Shown: positions 35,885-43,165 of the stretch, piece by piece
Numbering within the stretch: position 1 is the first letter of the stretch
Layout: each line of letters opens with the position of its first letter
Source: CAYVUV01 sp964455095
GTDB taxonomy: Bacteria; Desulfobacterota; Binatia; HRBIN30; CADEER01
Length of the DNA stretch: 64,000 nt
Assembly: GCA_964455095.1 (NCBI GenBank)
Contig: CAYVUV010000228.1
Location: 1-64,000 of the forward strand
Direction: 5' to 3'
Made by a program: the position numbers and the translations under genes
Notes under the pieces: generated by a model
What the model saw: only the letters and a program-made list of their open reading frames with translations
What the model was told of the DNA's origin: nothing
Databases searched by the model: none

Positions 35885-35954
35885 TGGGATCTCCTCGCTT
35901 GGTCGGTCGGGTGCGAACCCGCAGCCGCCCTGCCGGCCGACCGCGGCCTACTGG

Positions 35955-36737
35955 TCACCATTTTTCGACCCATGGTCGCAGCACCACTTCGAACGCCCAG
36001 GTCGATCGATGCTGCCGATGCAGTTGCAGATAGGTCTCGGCGATGCGGTCCGGGTCGGCCATATTGTCGTCGACGCTCGTTCCGGCGAGACGATGCGCAC
36101 GGGTACCGTCTTCCTGAGTCCAGCCGATCGCGGCATCGATCGGCACGTTCACGATATGGATACCCTCTGGCATCAGTTCCCTGGCCATGCTCTGTGCGAG
36201 GCCCGACTTGGCCTGACAGGCCATGGCAAAGGCACCGCTCAGCGGGAAGCCCTTCAGCGCGGCGCTCGCGTTGGTAAAGATGATCGTGCCCTTCGCACCA
36301 TTGGCATTCGGCTTGTTCTCGCGCATCAGCCTAGCTGCCTGCTGACCGACGAGGAACGCGCTGAAGGCTGAGTTCCGCAGCGTCTCGAGGGCAAGGCTCG
36401 GATCGGCTTCGGTGATCCCCTTGCGAAAGATGCCGAGCATCCGGCCGTCGATGTTGTGCACGACGAGCGTGGGAGCTCCGAGGTCTCGGACGACACTCTG
36501 GAACAACAGCTCTACCGCCGCTGGTTCGCTTGCATCGCACGCGTATCGGCGCACGCCGTGCGTCTTCTCCAGATTCTGCAGGACCGGTTTGTCGGGGTCC
36601 CTGGCGGCGACGCCGACACGCATGCCGCTCTTCGCGAACAATCTGGCGCAACTCGCGCTGATGCCGGGACCGCCCCCGACGATGAGTGCCACGTCTCCGG
36701 CGGACTTTGGGGTGCCGCGGTCTTCGGATTGAGTCAT
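35955..36737 (-). CDS. SDR-fold oxidoreductase without catalytic Tyr
   Basis: This is a 260-aa member of the SDR superfamily. The cofactor loop is VGGGPGISASCARLFAKSG, followed by VGVAARDPDKP, which suggests NADP through the Arg. The active site departs from the classic form. Ser is kept (TNASAALKG), but the segment that should read YxxxK is FAMACQAKSG, with Ala where the Tyr belongs; the Lys is kept. The segment SMARELMPEGIHIVNVPID is otherwise well conserved. The start ATG overlaps the stop of the half-ferredoxin gene (ATGA), so the two are translationally coupled. It may use another proton donor or act on an easily reduced substrate. Confidence 0.82.
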   Translation of the reverse strand: MTQSEDRGTPKSAGDVALIVGGGPGISASCARLFAKSGMRVGVAARDPDKPVLQNLEKTHGVRRYACDASEPAAVELLFQSVVRDLGAPTLVVHNIDGRMLGIFRKGITEADPSLALETLRNSAFSAFLVGQQAARLMRENKPNANGAKGTIIFTNASAALKGFPLSGAFAMACQAKSGLAQSMARELMPEGIHIVNVPIDAAIGWTQEDGTRAHRLAGTSVDDNMADPDRIAETYLQLHRQHRSTWAFEVVLRPWVEKW

Positions 36738-36877
36738 ATGCGTCGCTCGATTTCCTCAGTGGTTCCACCAGGGGCGATCGGAGAACGCCCGCAGGTCAGC
36801 GTCCCTGGAACCGGGCACACCGACACGCATGCGGTGTCCATACAATCGCGGCACAGCCGCGTGACGATCCAGGTCAT
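36734..36877 (-). CDS. Half-length ferredoxin (one 4Fe-4S motif)
   Basis: This is a 47-aa frame beginning MTWIVTRLCRDCMDTACV and continuing SVCPV. The Cys spacing C-x2-C-x4-C-x3-CP and the opening residues match the first half of FdxA-type (7Fe) ferredoxins. The second cluster-binding half and the usual C-terminus are absent; instead there is a short unrelated tail, GTTEEIERRI. It starts 16 bp after the molybdopterin enzyme's stop and ends overlapping the next start, as if kept in the operon. It could be a truncated electron carrier for the molybdoenzyme or a decayed ferredoxin whose short frame survives. Confidence 0.65.
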   Translation of the reverse strand: MTWIVTRLCRDCMDTACVSVCPVPGTLTCGRSPIAPGGTTEEIERRI

Positions 36878-36893
36878 GGCTTTTCCGTTCCTT

Positions 36894-39224
36894 CTAAAGA
36901 GGCTCGACGCGCGCGGGGGTGCTCTTATGCCAAGGCGTGCCTGCGACCGGGTCCCGATCCTCGCTGCGCGTAAGCTCGTTTGGACCAACGCCGGCCATAA
37001 CTCTCTGACCGTCCACGCCCGGAAAATCGAGCCCGAGCCCATTCGGCAACGAAATGTGACCGCGCTGCAAGCGGTCGGAGACTTGCACCAACACCTCGGC
37101 GCTGCCGCGCCGCGTGGTGAGCCTCGCGCGCGATCCATCCGCCACACCGAGGTTCTTCGCGTCCTCTGGGTTCATGCTCAGCGCGCCGCCAGCATCCTTC
37201 TTTCGCCAGTCGGGGTTGCGGATGATCGTGTTGGCAGTGAAGGAGCGCCGTTCGCCGGCCGAAAGCATGAACGGGTACTCTCTCGTTGCGAGGGGTGGAT
37301 TCCGCGTGGCAAGCGCGTCGAGGTCCGCGAACAGTTCTGGAATCGGCAGGTTCACCTTACGGTTTGGCGTGCGCAATCGCTCGAGGCACTCCTCCCAGGT
37401 GTCGATCGCGAAGACCACACCGCTTTTCGCGGCCAGAATCGCGTCGAACAACGCGTCGCCGGCCTCACCGGGCTCGCCCGTGAATCCGGCTCGGGCGAGG
37501 GACGCGGGATGGGTTTGCGCCAGGTTTTGGCACAGCAGCCACACGGCGGCGGCCTCTGCCAATCCCTCCGGCAGCAGGTCGCCGATCGCGCGATAGAGCA
37601 GGGCGGGCGCGATTGGGATCAGCCGGGGGTCGCTCATCGCCAGCGTGACGACCTTCTCCCTGAAGGCCTGGCGGCCTTCCTTCCACGCCGCACGCAGTGC
37701 AGCAATCGGTTCGGCCGGTAACTCACCGAGAGCTTCGAGCAGCCTACAGTGCAGCTCGGCCTCCGAGAACAAGCCGGGCAATGGTGGCATCAAGGGCCGC
37801 CGAAGGTGGAAGGCATTCTTGGGAAACTCGAAATTGAAGAACGTGGCCTCGGCTTTCTCGAATTGGCTCGCGACGGGCAGCACATAGTGCGACAGGCGAG
37901 CGGTTTCGCTGAGGGTCACGTCGATGGTGACCATCAGGTCGAGCGACAAGAACGCCTCTCGCATGCGCGCGCTGTCCGCCAGCGAGTGCGCGGGGTTGGC
38001 GTTTTCGACGAGCATCGCGCGAAAGCGCTTCGGATGATCCGTGAGGATCTCATCGGGAATCACGTTGCACGGTGTGAGGCCTCCGATCAGGAGCGCCCCG
38101 GTGACCGGCGTGCTCTTGCTGCCCGTGGTGGCAGCATCCTGCTGGTCGTCCGAGATCGCCCCGATCCCTGCTCCGCCCTCATTGCCTTGCGTAAACGGCA
38201 CCATCATCGTTGGGACGTAGGAGGAACCCTTCTTCCCGAAATTGCCAGTCAGCAGCATCAGCAGCTTGTGCAGATAGGACACCAACGTGGAATTCCGGTT
38301 CATCTGCACGCCCAGATCTTCGAACGACGCCACGCTCGAAGCGATCCGCCGCGCCGCCTTGCGCACCAATTCCTCGGGCACCCCGCACGCCTCGCAGTAT
38401 TGTGCGATCGGCAGATCGGCAAAGTGGGGGAGCACCTCGCCGAGTCCAACGGCATGCAGCGCCAGCCACTCGCGGGCGAGCAGGTCCTCTTGCACGAGGA
38501 CGCCCAGCATTGCGGCCAGAAGCCACGCGTCGGTGCCGGGTCTTACCTGCAGGTGGAAATCGGCAAGCTCGGCACTCTCACTGCGCCGCGGGTCTACGAC
38601 GATGAGGCAGCGGCCAGGGTCCTTGGAGATCTCCTTCAGCGTCACCCGAGCGTGCGGGAAGCTGTGGGACATCCAGGGGTTCTTGCCGAGGAAAAAGGCG
38701 ACCTCGCAGTGCTCGAACTCGCTCCGCGTATAGAAGCCCACCATCTTCCTTGCGACCCAGAACTCCCCGGTCTTTTCTTGGGCAAGTGCGCTCGATCGAT
38801 GGATGGACCCGAGGGCCGCGCGGGTTGCGCTGTCATAGATGGCGGGGAGGTGGCTACCCTGACCTCCCCCGCCATAGTAGAAGATCGCCTCACCGCCGTG
38901 CTCTTTGCGGACGATGGACAAACGCGCGGCCACGTCCGCGATCGCCGTGTCCCAGTCGATCTCCTCGAAGCTCCCGTCACTGCGTCGGCGGAGCGGCTTC
39001 GTCAGCCGATGAGGGCCGTTCTGATAGAAGTCGAGCCGATGTGCCTTCTCGCACGCATAGCCCTTCGATGCGGGGTGCGCATCGTCGCCGCGTACTTTCA
39101 CCAAGTGGCGGCCGTCTTCGCCGCCGAGTTGGACTTCGACGCCGCAGTTGCATTCGCACAGGATACAAGCCGTGGACTTCCACTCCGGTTTGGTGACACC
39201 AGAAACTGGGGAATTGGACGACAT
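36894..39224 (-). CDS. Molybdopterin oxidoreductase (DMSO reductase family)
   Basis: This is a 776-aa soluble-looking enzyme of the DMSO reductase superfamily. The [4Fe-4S] site is at Cys20, Cys23, Cys27 and Cys58 (STACILCECNCGVEV and KGYACEKAHRLD). The Mo-bisMGD domains follow: PLRRRSDGSFEEIDWDTAIA, then YGGGGQGS and LLIGGLTPCNVIPDE. The C-terminal cap domain has DGSRARLTTRRGSAEVLVQV and LPNGLGLDFPG. No twin-arginine signal is present, so it acts in the cytoplasm. The ribosome-binding site AAGGAGGTCGTC directly precedes the ATG. The half-ferredoxin gene 16 bp downstream could serve as redox partner. Which substrate it oxidises or hydrates is open; the neighbours suggest an alcohol or a terpenoid-type compound. 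Confidence 0.88.
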   Translation of the reverse strand: MSSNSPVSGVTKPEWKSTACILCECNCGVEVQLGGEDGRHLVKVRGDDAHPASKGYACEKAHRLDFYQNGPHRLTKPLRRRSDGSFEEIDWDTAIADVAARLSIVRKEHGGEAIFYYGGGGQGSHLPAIYDSATRAALGSIHRSSALAQEKTGEFWVARKMVGFYTRSEFEHCEVAFFLGKNPWMSHSFPHARVTLKEISKDPGRCLIVVDPRRSESAELADFHLQVRPGTDAWLLAAMLGVLVQEDLLAREWLALHAVGLGEVLPHFADLPIAQYCEACGVPEELVRKAARRIASSVASFEDLGVQMNRNSTLVSYLHKLLMLLTGNFGKKGSSYVPTMMVPFTQGNEGGAGIGAISDDQQDAATTGSKSTPVTGALLIGGLTPCNVIPDEILTDHPKRFRAMLVENANPAHSLADSARMREAFLSLDLMVTIDVTLSETARLSHYVLPVASQFEKAEATFFNFEFPKNAFHLRRPLMPPLPGLFSEAELHCRLLEALGELPAEPIAALRAAWKEGRQAFREKVVTLAMSDPRLIPIAPALLYRAIGDLLPEGLAEAAAVWLLCQNLAQTHPASLARAGFTGEPGEAGDALFDAILAAKSGVVFAIDTWEECLERLRTPNRKVNLPIPELFADLDALATRNPPLATREYPFMLSAGERRSFTANTIIRNPDWRKKDAGGALSMNPEDAKNLGVADGSRARLTTRRGSAEVLVQVSDRLQRGHISLPNGLGLDFPGVDGQRVMAGVGPNELTRSEDRDPVAGTPWHKSTPARVEPL

Positions 39225-39356
39225 GACGACCTCCTTGAGCCTGAACGTAGTTTTTCTCGGTTGCTTACCAGCGAAACCTCGAGTCGCCTTGGTTCGAGCG
39301 CTTTACCGGGGAGCCGCACGCAGTAAACACCGCGCCGGTTGGGTCACTGGGCGCCC

Positions 39357-39482
39357 TCACGGATGCAACCTCCAGCTCGCAGCCTCAGGAACGTCGGGGC
39401 GGCGCGTGACCTGGCGCCGCAGGAAGCGCAGAGTTCCGACCACTGCCGCCGTCAGCATGGCACCAACAACACAGCACGCCAT
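39357..39482 (-). CDS. 41-aa hydrophobic small protein
   Basis: A short frame with a strong Shine-Dalgarno (GAGGAGGTATCCG) before the ATG at 39482. It lies 12 bp from the stop of the linalool-dehydratase-like gene, so the site overlaps that gene's end. Its product starts MACCVVGAMLTAAVVGTLRF, a single membrane helix, and ends with a basic and then an acidic tail. I know no family. The position and the ribosome-binding site are the support; protein evidence is lacking. It could be an accessory subunit for the membrane enzyme upstream. Confidence 0.5.
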   Translation of the reverse strand: MACCVVGAMLTAAVVGTLRFLRRQVTRRPDVPEAASWRLHP

Positions 39483-39494
39483 CGGATACCTCCT

Positions 39495-41459
39495 CTAGGC
39501 CACGGGCCGCGCGCGGACCTCGCGTCTTCCGATCAGCTCGACCGTCACGCTCGCGCGGCCCTCGGCATTGGCCCCGACCTCGGCTTCAACGGTTCCTTCG
39601 CATCGGTAGCGGGCTCGGGGGCGCAGCTGCGACAAACCAAGCGTGTGGCGACCGGGTTCTCGCCCAGGCAGCAGCGCCAGATCCAGTGCCGTTCCGTCGC
39701 TGACGGCCTTGGTGACCAAGACGTCGGGGTATTCCACGCGTTCCAGAAGTGGTCCCTCGCGCCAGGCAGCGGGAAGTCCGTCGGCCACCAGATCGTGGAT
39801 CGCATTGGTACGCCCGGCGCGAGAGCAGAACGCCATGATGTTTCCTGCGGTCGACACACCCGGATGATGCAACACCCCTGCGTCCGTCACCGGCGGATGT
39901 TCGGCCATGAACGCCGCGGACAGCGCGCCGTGTGCTTCCGTATCGCCCATCTCGGTCGCTGCGTTCAGGAGCGCCGCAAGAGTCGTGGCGTTCGAGCGGC
40001 GGTAGTTGCCAGCGTCGATGCAATCCCATCCGCGCAGCTCCACCCTGGTGCCTGCTGCGTCGATGCGGATCATCTCGCGGCGGACGATCTCCCAGGACCG
40101 ACGTGCGATGTCAGGAAAGACCGGGTGTACATAGAACGCAGCCATCGCGTCGGCGACCGTGGAAGTCAACGAAGGGATCGTCAAGCCGGTACTCGCCGAG
40201 CGGATTGCGACCAGACGGCCGTCGAGCGTTGTAAACTCCTGCTCCAGCGACCGCCGGTAGTGAGGCTCGAGCCTGCTCCAGTGGTTGGTGCCGCGCAGGC
40301 GGTCGTGGAGCAACACGCCGATGGCGGCGTAGTTGTTGCAGAATACGTAGATCCAGTTTGGCTCGCACGGGAACAGTGTGAACGGTGAGCCTGCGAAGCC
40401 GTCGACAAGGATCTCGATGATGCTGGGCCAGTCATACGCGAATTCGCGGCCGCCCGGGTGTCGGAAGACGATGGACCCTGGCCGGTTGTAAGCGTCGTCG
40501 CCCGTATTGGATGCGTGCATGCCGATCATCGCCGCGTACCACCCTGAGTACATGACGTTGTCGTGGGTGGCCGGCGCCATTGGGTCGGGATCCAGGCGCA
40601 GGTTTCCCCAGGCATTCTCGATCGCCCAGTATCGCCAGATGCGATGGTCCATCATCTTGTCGATGAGGTTTCGTTGAGCCTGGAATATGTAGCCGCGGAG
40701 CGCGGGCAGACGCGCCGCCTGGGCAACCGACAGCGCATACGACAGGCTCATCACTTGATAGCGGACCGCGGCGGTCTGAAACTGCTCGATCCAGTCGAAG
40801 CCGTCAAAACGCTCAACGGGCTGCAACGCGCGGTCGAGTAGGAAGCGCATGTTGGCGACATCCTGCGCCGACATCTCCTTCACCAGCGGCAGGCCGGTGG
40901 CGCTGTCGCGAGGCGTCGCAAGGCCCGAGGATGCCGTCAGGTATTCGTTGCGCTGCCGACGTCGCGCGATGCCTTCTGGTGCCGCGCGCCGCCGCCTGAG
41001 GACCACGCCGGCGGCCAGCAGCGCGACCAGTCCGGGCACGGTCAGCCGCGCGAGAGGCCAGGTCGCGTGATGATGGCTCATCGATGCGGCGGCGAGGGCG
41101 GCGCCCAGCCACACCCCGATCGGCGCCAGGATGTTGCCCGACCCGAACCAGGCGAACAGGGCGAGCCCAAACACGAACCAGGTGGCCAGCGTGAGTCCGA
41201 CGTGCGCGACGGTATTCCCCAAGCTCCCGACCGGATACAAAAGGAAGCCGCCGCCGGGAACGATCAGCCCCAGCCCGAAGGCCTGCAGGCCCGGAGAAGC
41301 GGCGAGCCAGGCCAACGCCAAACCGGCGACGGCAAGGGCAAGGTAGCCCAAGCCAGCGCGGCGTAGACGGGCCGACGTGATCGGCCCGTTGGCTGTGTCT
41401 CGCTCCAGGATGAGCGCCGTCTTGTAGGCCTGTCGTACTTCGAACGGCTGCCCGAACAT
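39495..41459 (-). CDS. Linalool dehydratase/isomerase-like membrane protein
   Basis: This is a 654-aa protein. The N-terminal roughly 190 residues hold five or so membrane helices (for example LGYLALAVAGLALAWLAASP). The rest resembles the Ldi (linalool dehydratase-isomerase) domain, an alpha/alpha barrel: RYWAIENAWGNLRLDPDPMA, then YSGWYAAMIGMHASNTGD and FPCEPNWIYVFCNNY. From memory, the Castellaniella enzyme uses a His and two Cys nine residues apart. Here His315, Cys365 and Cys374 have that pattern, so an active dehydratase or isomerase of alcohols/alkenes is plausible. The start at 41459 follows a GGGGGAGG stretch. It is divergent from HxlR with a palindrome between, and heads the co-directional set ending at 35390. 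Confidence 0.8.
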   Translation of the reverse strand: MFGQPFEVRQAYKTALILERDTANGPITSARLRRAGLGYLALAVAGLALAWLAASPGLQAFGLGLIVPGGGFLLYPVGSLGNTVAHVGLTLATWFVFGLALFAWFGSGNILAPIGVWLGAALAAASMSHHHATWPLARLTVPGLVALLAAGVVLRRRRAAPEGIARRRQRNEYLTASSGLATPRDSATGLPLVKEMSAQDVANMRFLLDRALQPVERFDGFDWIEQFQTAAVRYQVMSLSYALSVAQAARLPALRGYIFQAQRNLIDKMMDHRIWRYWAIENAWGNLRLDPDPMAPATHDNVMYSGWYAAMIGMHASNTGDDAYNRPGSIVFRHPGGREFAYDWPSIIEILVDGFAGSPFTLFPCEPNWIYVFCNNYAAIGVLLHDRLRGTNHWSRLEPHYRRSLEQEFTTLDGRLVAIRSASTGLTIPSLTSTVADAMAAFYVHPVFPDIARRSWEIVRREMIRIDAAGTRVELRGWDCIDAGNYRRSNATTLAALLNAATEMGDTEAHGALSAAFMAEHPPVTDAGVLHHPGVSTAGNIMAFCSRAGRTNAIHDLVADGLPAAWREGPLLERVEYPDVLVTKAVSDGTALDLALLPGREPGRHTLGLSQLRPRARYRCEGTVEAEVGANAEGRASVTVELIGRREVRARPVA

Positions 41460-41650
41460 GGCGCCTCCCCCACCAGGAACATCTACAGGGCACTGACCGT
41501 GCCGGGGTGCAGAGACCGCTTCGCCGGAACACGCGGTGGACTTCGACTCGGCACTGACAGGATTTGGCGAGGGGGGATGTGTGGACGTTGCGTTCTCCTT
41601 CAGCGCGAGAGCCGGGTGTGCGACCGACACGACGAACGGATGCGTATCAA

Positions 41651-41675
41651 GTATGGTTGCGTTACGCAACCATAC
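41651..41675. promoter_or_regulatory. Perfect 25-bp palindrome, likely HxlR operator
   Basis: The 12-bp arm GTATGGTTGCGT, a central T, and its exact complement ACGCAACCATAC. It lies 34-58 bp upstream of the HxlR gene and 192-216 bp upstream of the linalool-dehydratase-like gene, in their shared region. HxlR-family dimers bind palindromes of this kind. No other long palindrome is in that region. Confidence 0.85.
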
Positions 41676-41708
41676 TCCTGTCACTATTTTTCTGCTACGC
41701 TGCCGCCC

Positions 41709-42197
41709 ATGGGAAGGAAGCGCTTCGGAAACATCAACTGCGGGATTGGCCAGGCCCTAGAGGTAGTGGGCGATTGGTGGTCCCTGATGATCGTGCGCGA
41801 TGCCGTCTTCGGGGCGTGTCGCTTCGGCGACTTCGAGAAGAGCCTCGGCATCGCGAAGAACATCCTGACGAATCGGCTCGATCACTTGGTCGAGCACGGC
41901 ATCTTCGAGAAGGTGGACGTGGGCAGTGAGGGGACCCATTTCGAGTACCATCTGACCGACAAGGGCGACGCCCTGCTGCCGGTACTGATTGCACTGCGCG
42001 AATGGGCGGACGAGTGGGTGTTCGGGCGCGGTCACGAACCGATCCTCATCCTCGACCGCCGCACCGGAAAGAGAGTGCCGAAGATTCGCGTGCGCGCCAG
42101 CGATGGGCGTCCACTGTCACGACGCGACCTTCAACCGGTTCCAGGTCCCGGCGCGTCGAAGGACACGATCCGAAGGTTTCAGTCGAGTCGGCAGTAG
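41709..42197 (+). CDS. HxlR-family winged-helix regulator
   Basis: This is a 162-aa protein. The HxlR DNA-binding domain is complete: CGIGQALEVVGDWWSLMIVR, then GACRFGDFEKSLGIAKNILT, LTNRLDHLVEHGIFEK and the wing YHLTDKGDALLPVLIALREW. The C-terminal roughly 50 residues hold RRTGKRVPKIRVRASDGRPL, as in the longer subgroup of the family. HxlR proteins sense aldehydes, quinones or oxidants and often control adjoining catabolic genes. Its divergent position and the palindrome indicate control of its own gene and the linalool-dehydratase-like set. The ATG at 41709 has no strong ribosome-binding site. Confidence 0.9.
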   Translation: MGRKRFGNINCGIGQALEVVGDWWSLMIVRDAVFGACRFGDFEKSLGIAKNILTNRLDHLVEHGIFEKVDVGSEGTHFEYHLTDKGDALLPVLIALREWADEWVFGRGHEPILILDRRTGKRVPKIRVRASDGRPLSRRDLQPVPGPGASKDTIRRFQSSRQ

Positions 42198-42472
42198 CGC
42201 GCTTTCACGCCGAGTGAGGGCTGCGGCCCCGTAAGGAGCGGCTGCTTCCGCCGCGAGGACATCCCTATCAACGGGAAGCGCGCCTCGCGGATATGAAGAG
42301 TGGCAACGGAGCGCACGCATGCCCGCGCTCGATCCCAACGCATGTATTCCACCGACCGTATCAAGCGGACGCTGGTTGAGAGGTACTGGTGGCGCTCGAC
42401 CCACCGGTGTGGGCGGGAGAATATGAGCCAACCGGATTCCAGTCGCAACATACTGGAATCACATCAAAAAAG

Positions 42473-42820
42473 TGGAGGCGGGGGGAATTGAACCCCCGTC
42501 CGAAGATGATCAACCGAGGCGTCTACGTGCGTAGCACCGTGAATTAATCTCGCGCCGGCGACTCCCACGGGCAGGATGCGACGGCGCCAGCTCGTTAGTT
42601 TTCGTTCCTGATTTACGAGCGTCGGTCAGGACTTATCCCGATTTGCCACGCCTGGGTCCGGCCCTACGGGCGCGAGCCGGTCAGACGCCAGCTGCGTTAA
42701 GCAGCCAGAGCGAACGTATCGTCTGCGTATAAATTACACAGCCTGGAGGTTGGCGGGCCCCCAGGAACCCGTTACACGCGACCACGGCGTCTCGATCTCC
42801 GTCGAACCCACATCGCCCCC
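42473..42820 (-). ncRNA. ssrA: tmRNA (one-piece), proteolysis tag ADDTFALAA
   Basis: The RNA is about 348 nt, transcribed leftward. Its 5' end reads GGGGGCGATGTGGGTTCGAC, with the universal GGTTCGACGG block. The 3' end CGCCTCCA pairs with the GGGGGCG start; CCA is not encoded. The T-arm is CGGGGGTTCAATTCCCCCCG. The tag reading frame is GCA GAC GAT ACG TTC GCT, then CTG GCT GCT TAA, giving ADDTFALAA. The final LAA is the usual signal for ClpXP. The RNA rescues stalled ribosomes together with SmpB, which is not in this window. An 8-bp inverted repeat (GATTCCAG/CTGGAATC, 42435-42460) lies just past the 3' end, with six T between. Confidence 0.96.
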
Positions 42821-42930
42821 ATGTTCGAGACACTGTCCAAGATAGCCGCGGACCGGGCACGTCGCAAGCGCGCGCCGGAACGGCGCGCGGCGGACTGCCG
42901 ATTTTCGGATCCGCTCCTTCCTATGCCTTT

Positions 42931-42998
42931 GGAGGGCGACGGTCCCGCGGAGCCTTCTGCCACATTGAAACACGGCTCGGCGGGAACCTCGCCCTCCC
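42931..42998. repeat. Family B palindromic repeat, copy 2
   Basis: The left arm GGAGGGCGACGGTCCCGCGG and the right arm CGGCGGGAACCTCGCCCTCC (from about 42978) are imperfect complements around a 15-20 bp spacer. With flanking sequence this occupies most of the 345 bp between tmRNA and the PTS gene (42821-43165), where I see no gene. Confidence 0.75.
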
Positions 42999-43165
42999 GT
43001 TCGGGTGAAGAGGGGATGGATGAATGATGGCCGCCTGGTTTCGTCGAAGAGTTTGTTCGATCCCCTACCTGGCCTCTCTCGGGCGAAGCCGGAGCGGCGT
43101 GGTTCCGCAGCTGTATGAGGTGTGGCATTGTTGAGGCGGTTGTTGGCGACTCGATCGGGTTCGGT

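Noticed and set aside
35390..41459. Reading the Ldi/Mo operon as acetylene hydratase or formate dehydrogenase
   Set aside because: The Mo enzyme has the general DMSO-reductase-family layout, but I see no feature that selects either activity, so I left the substrate open.
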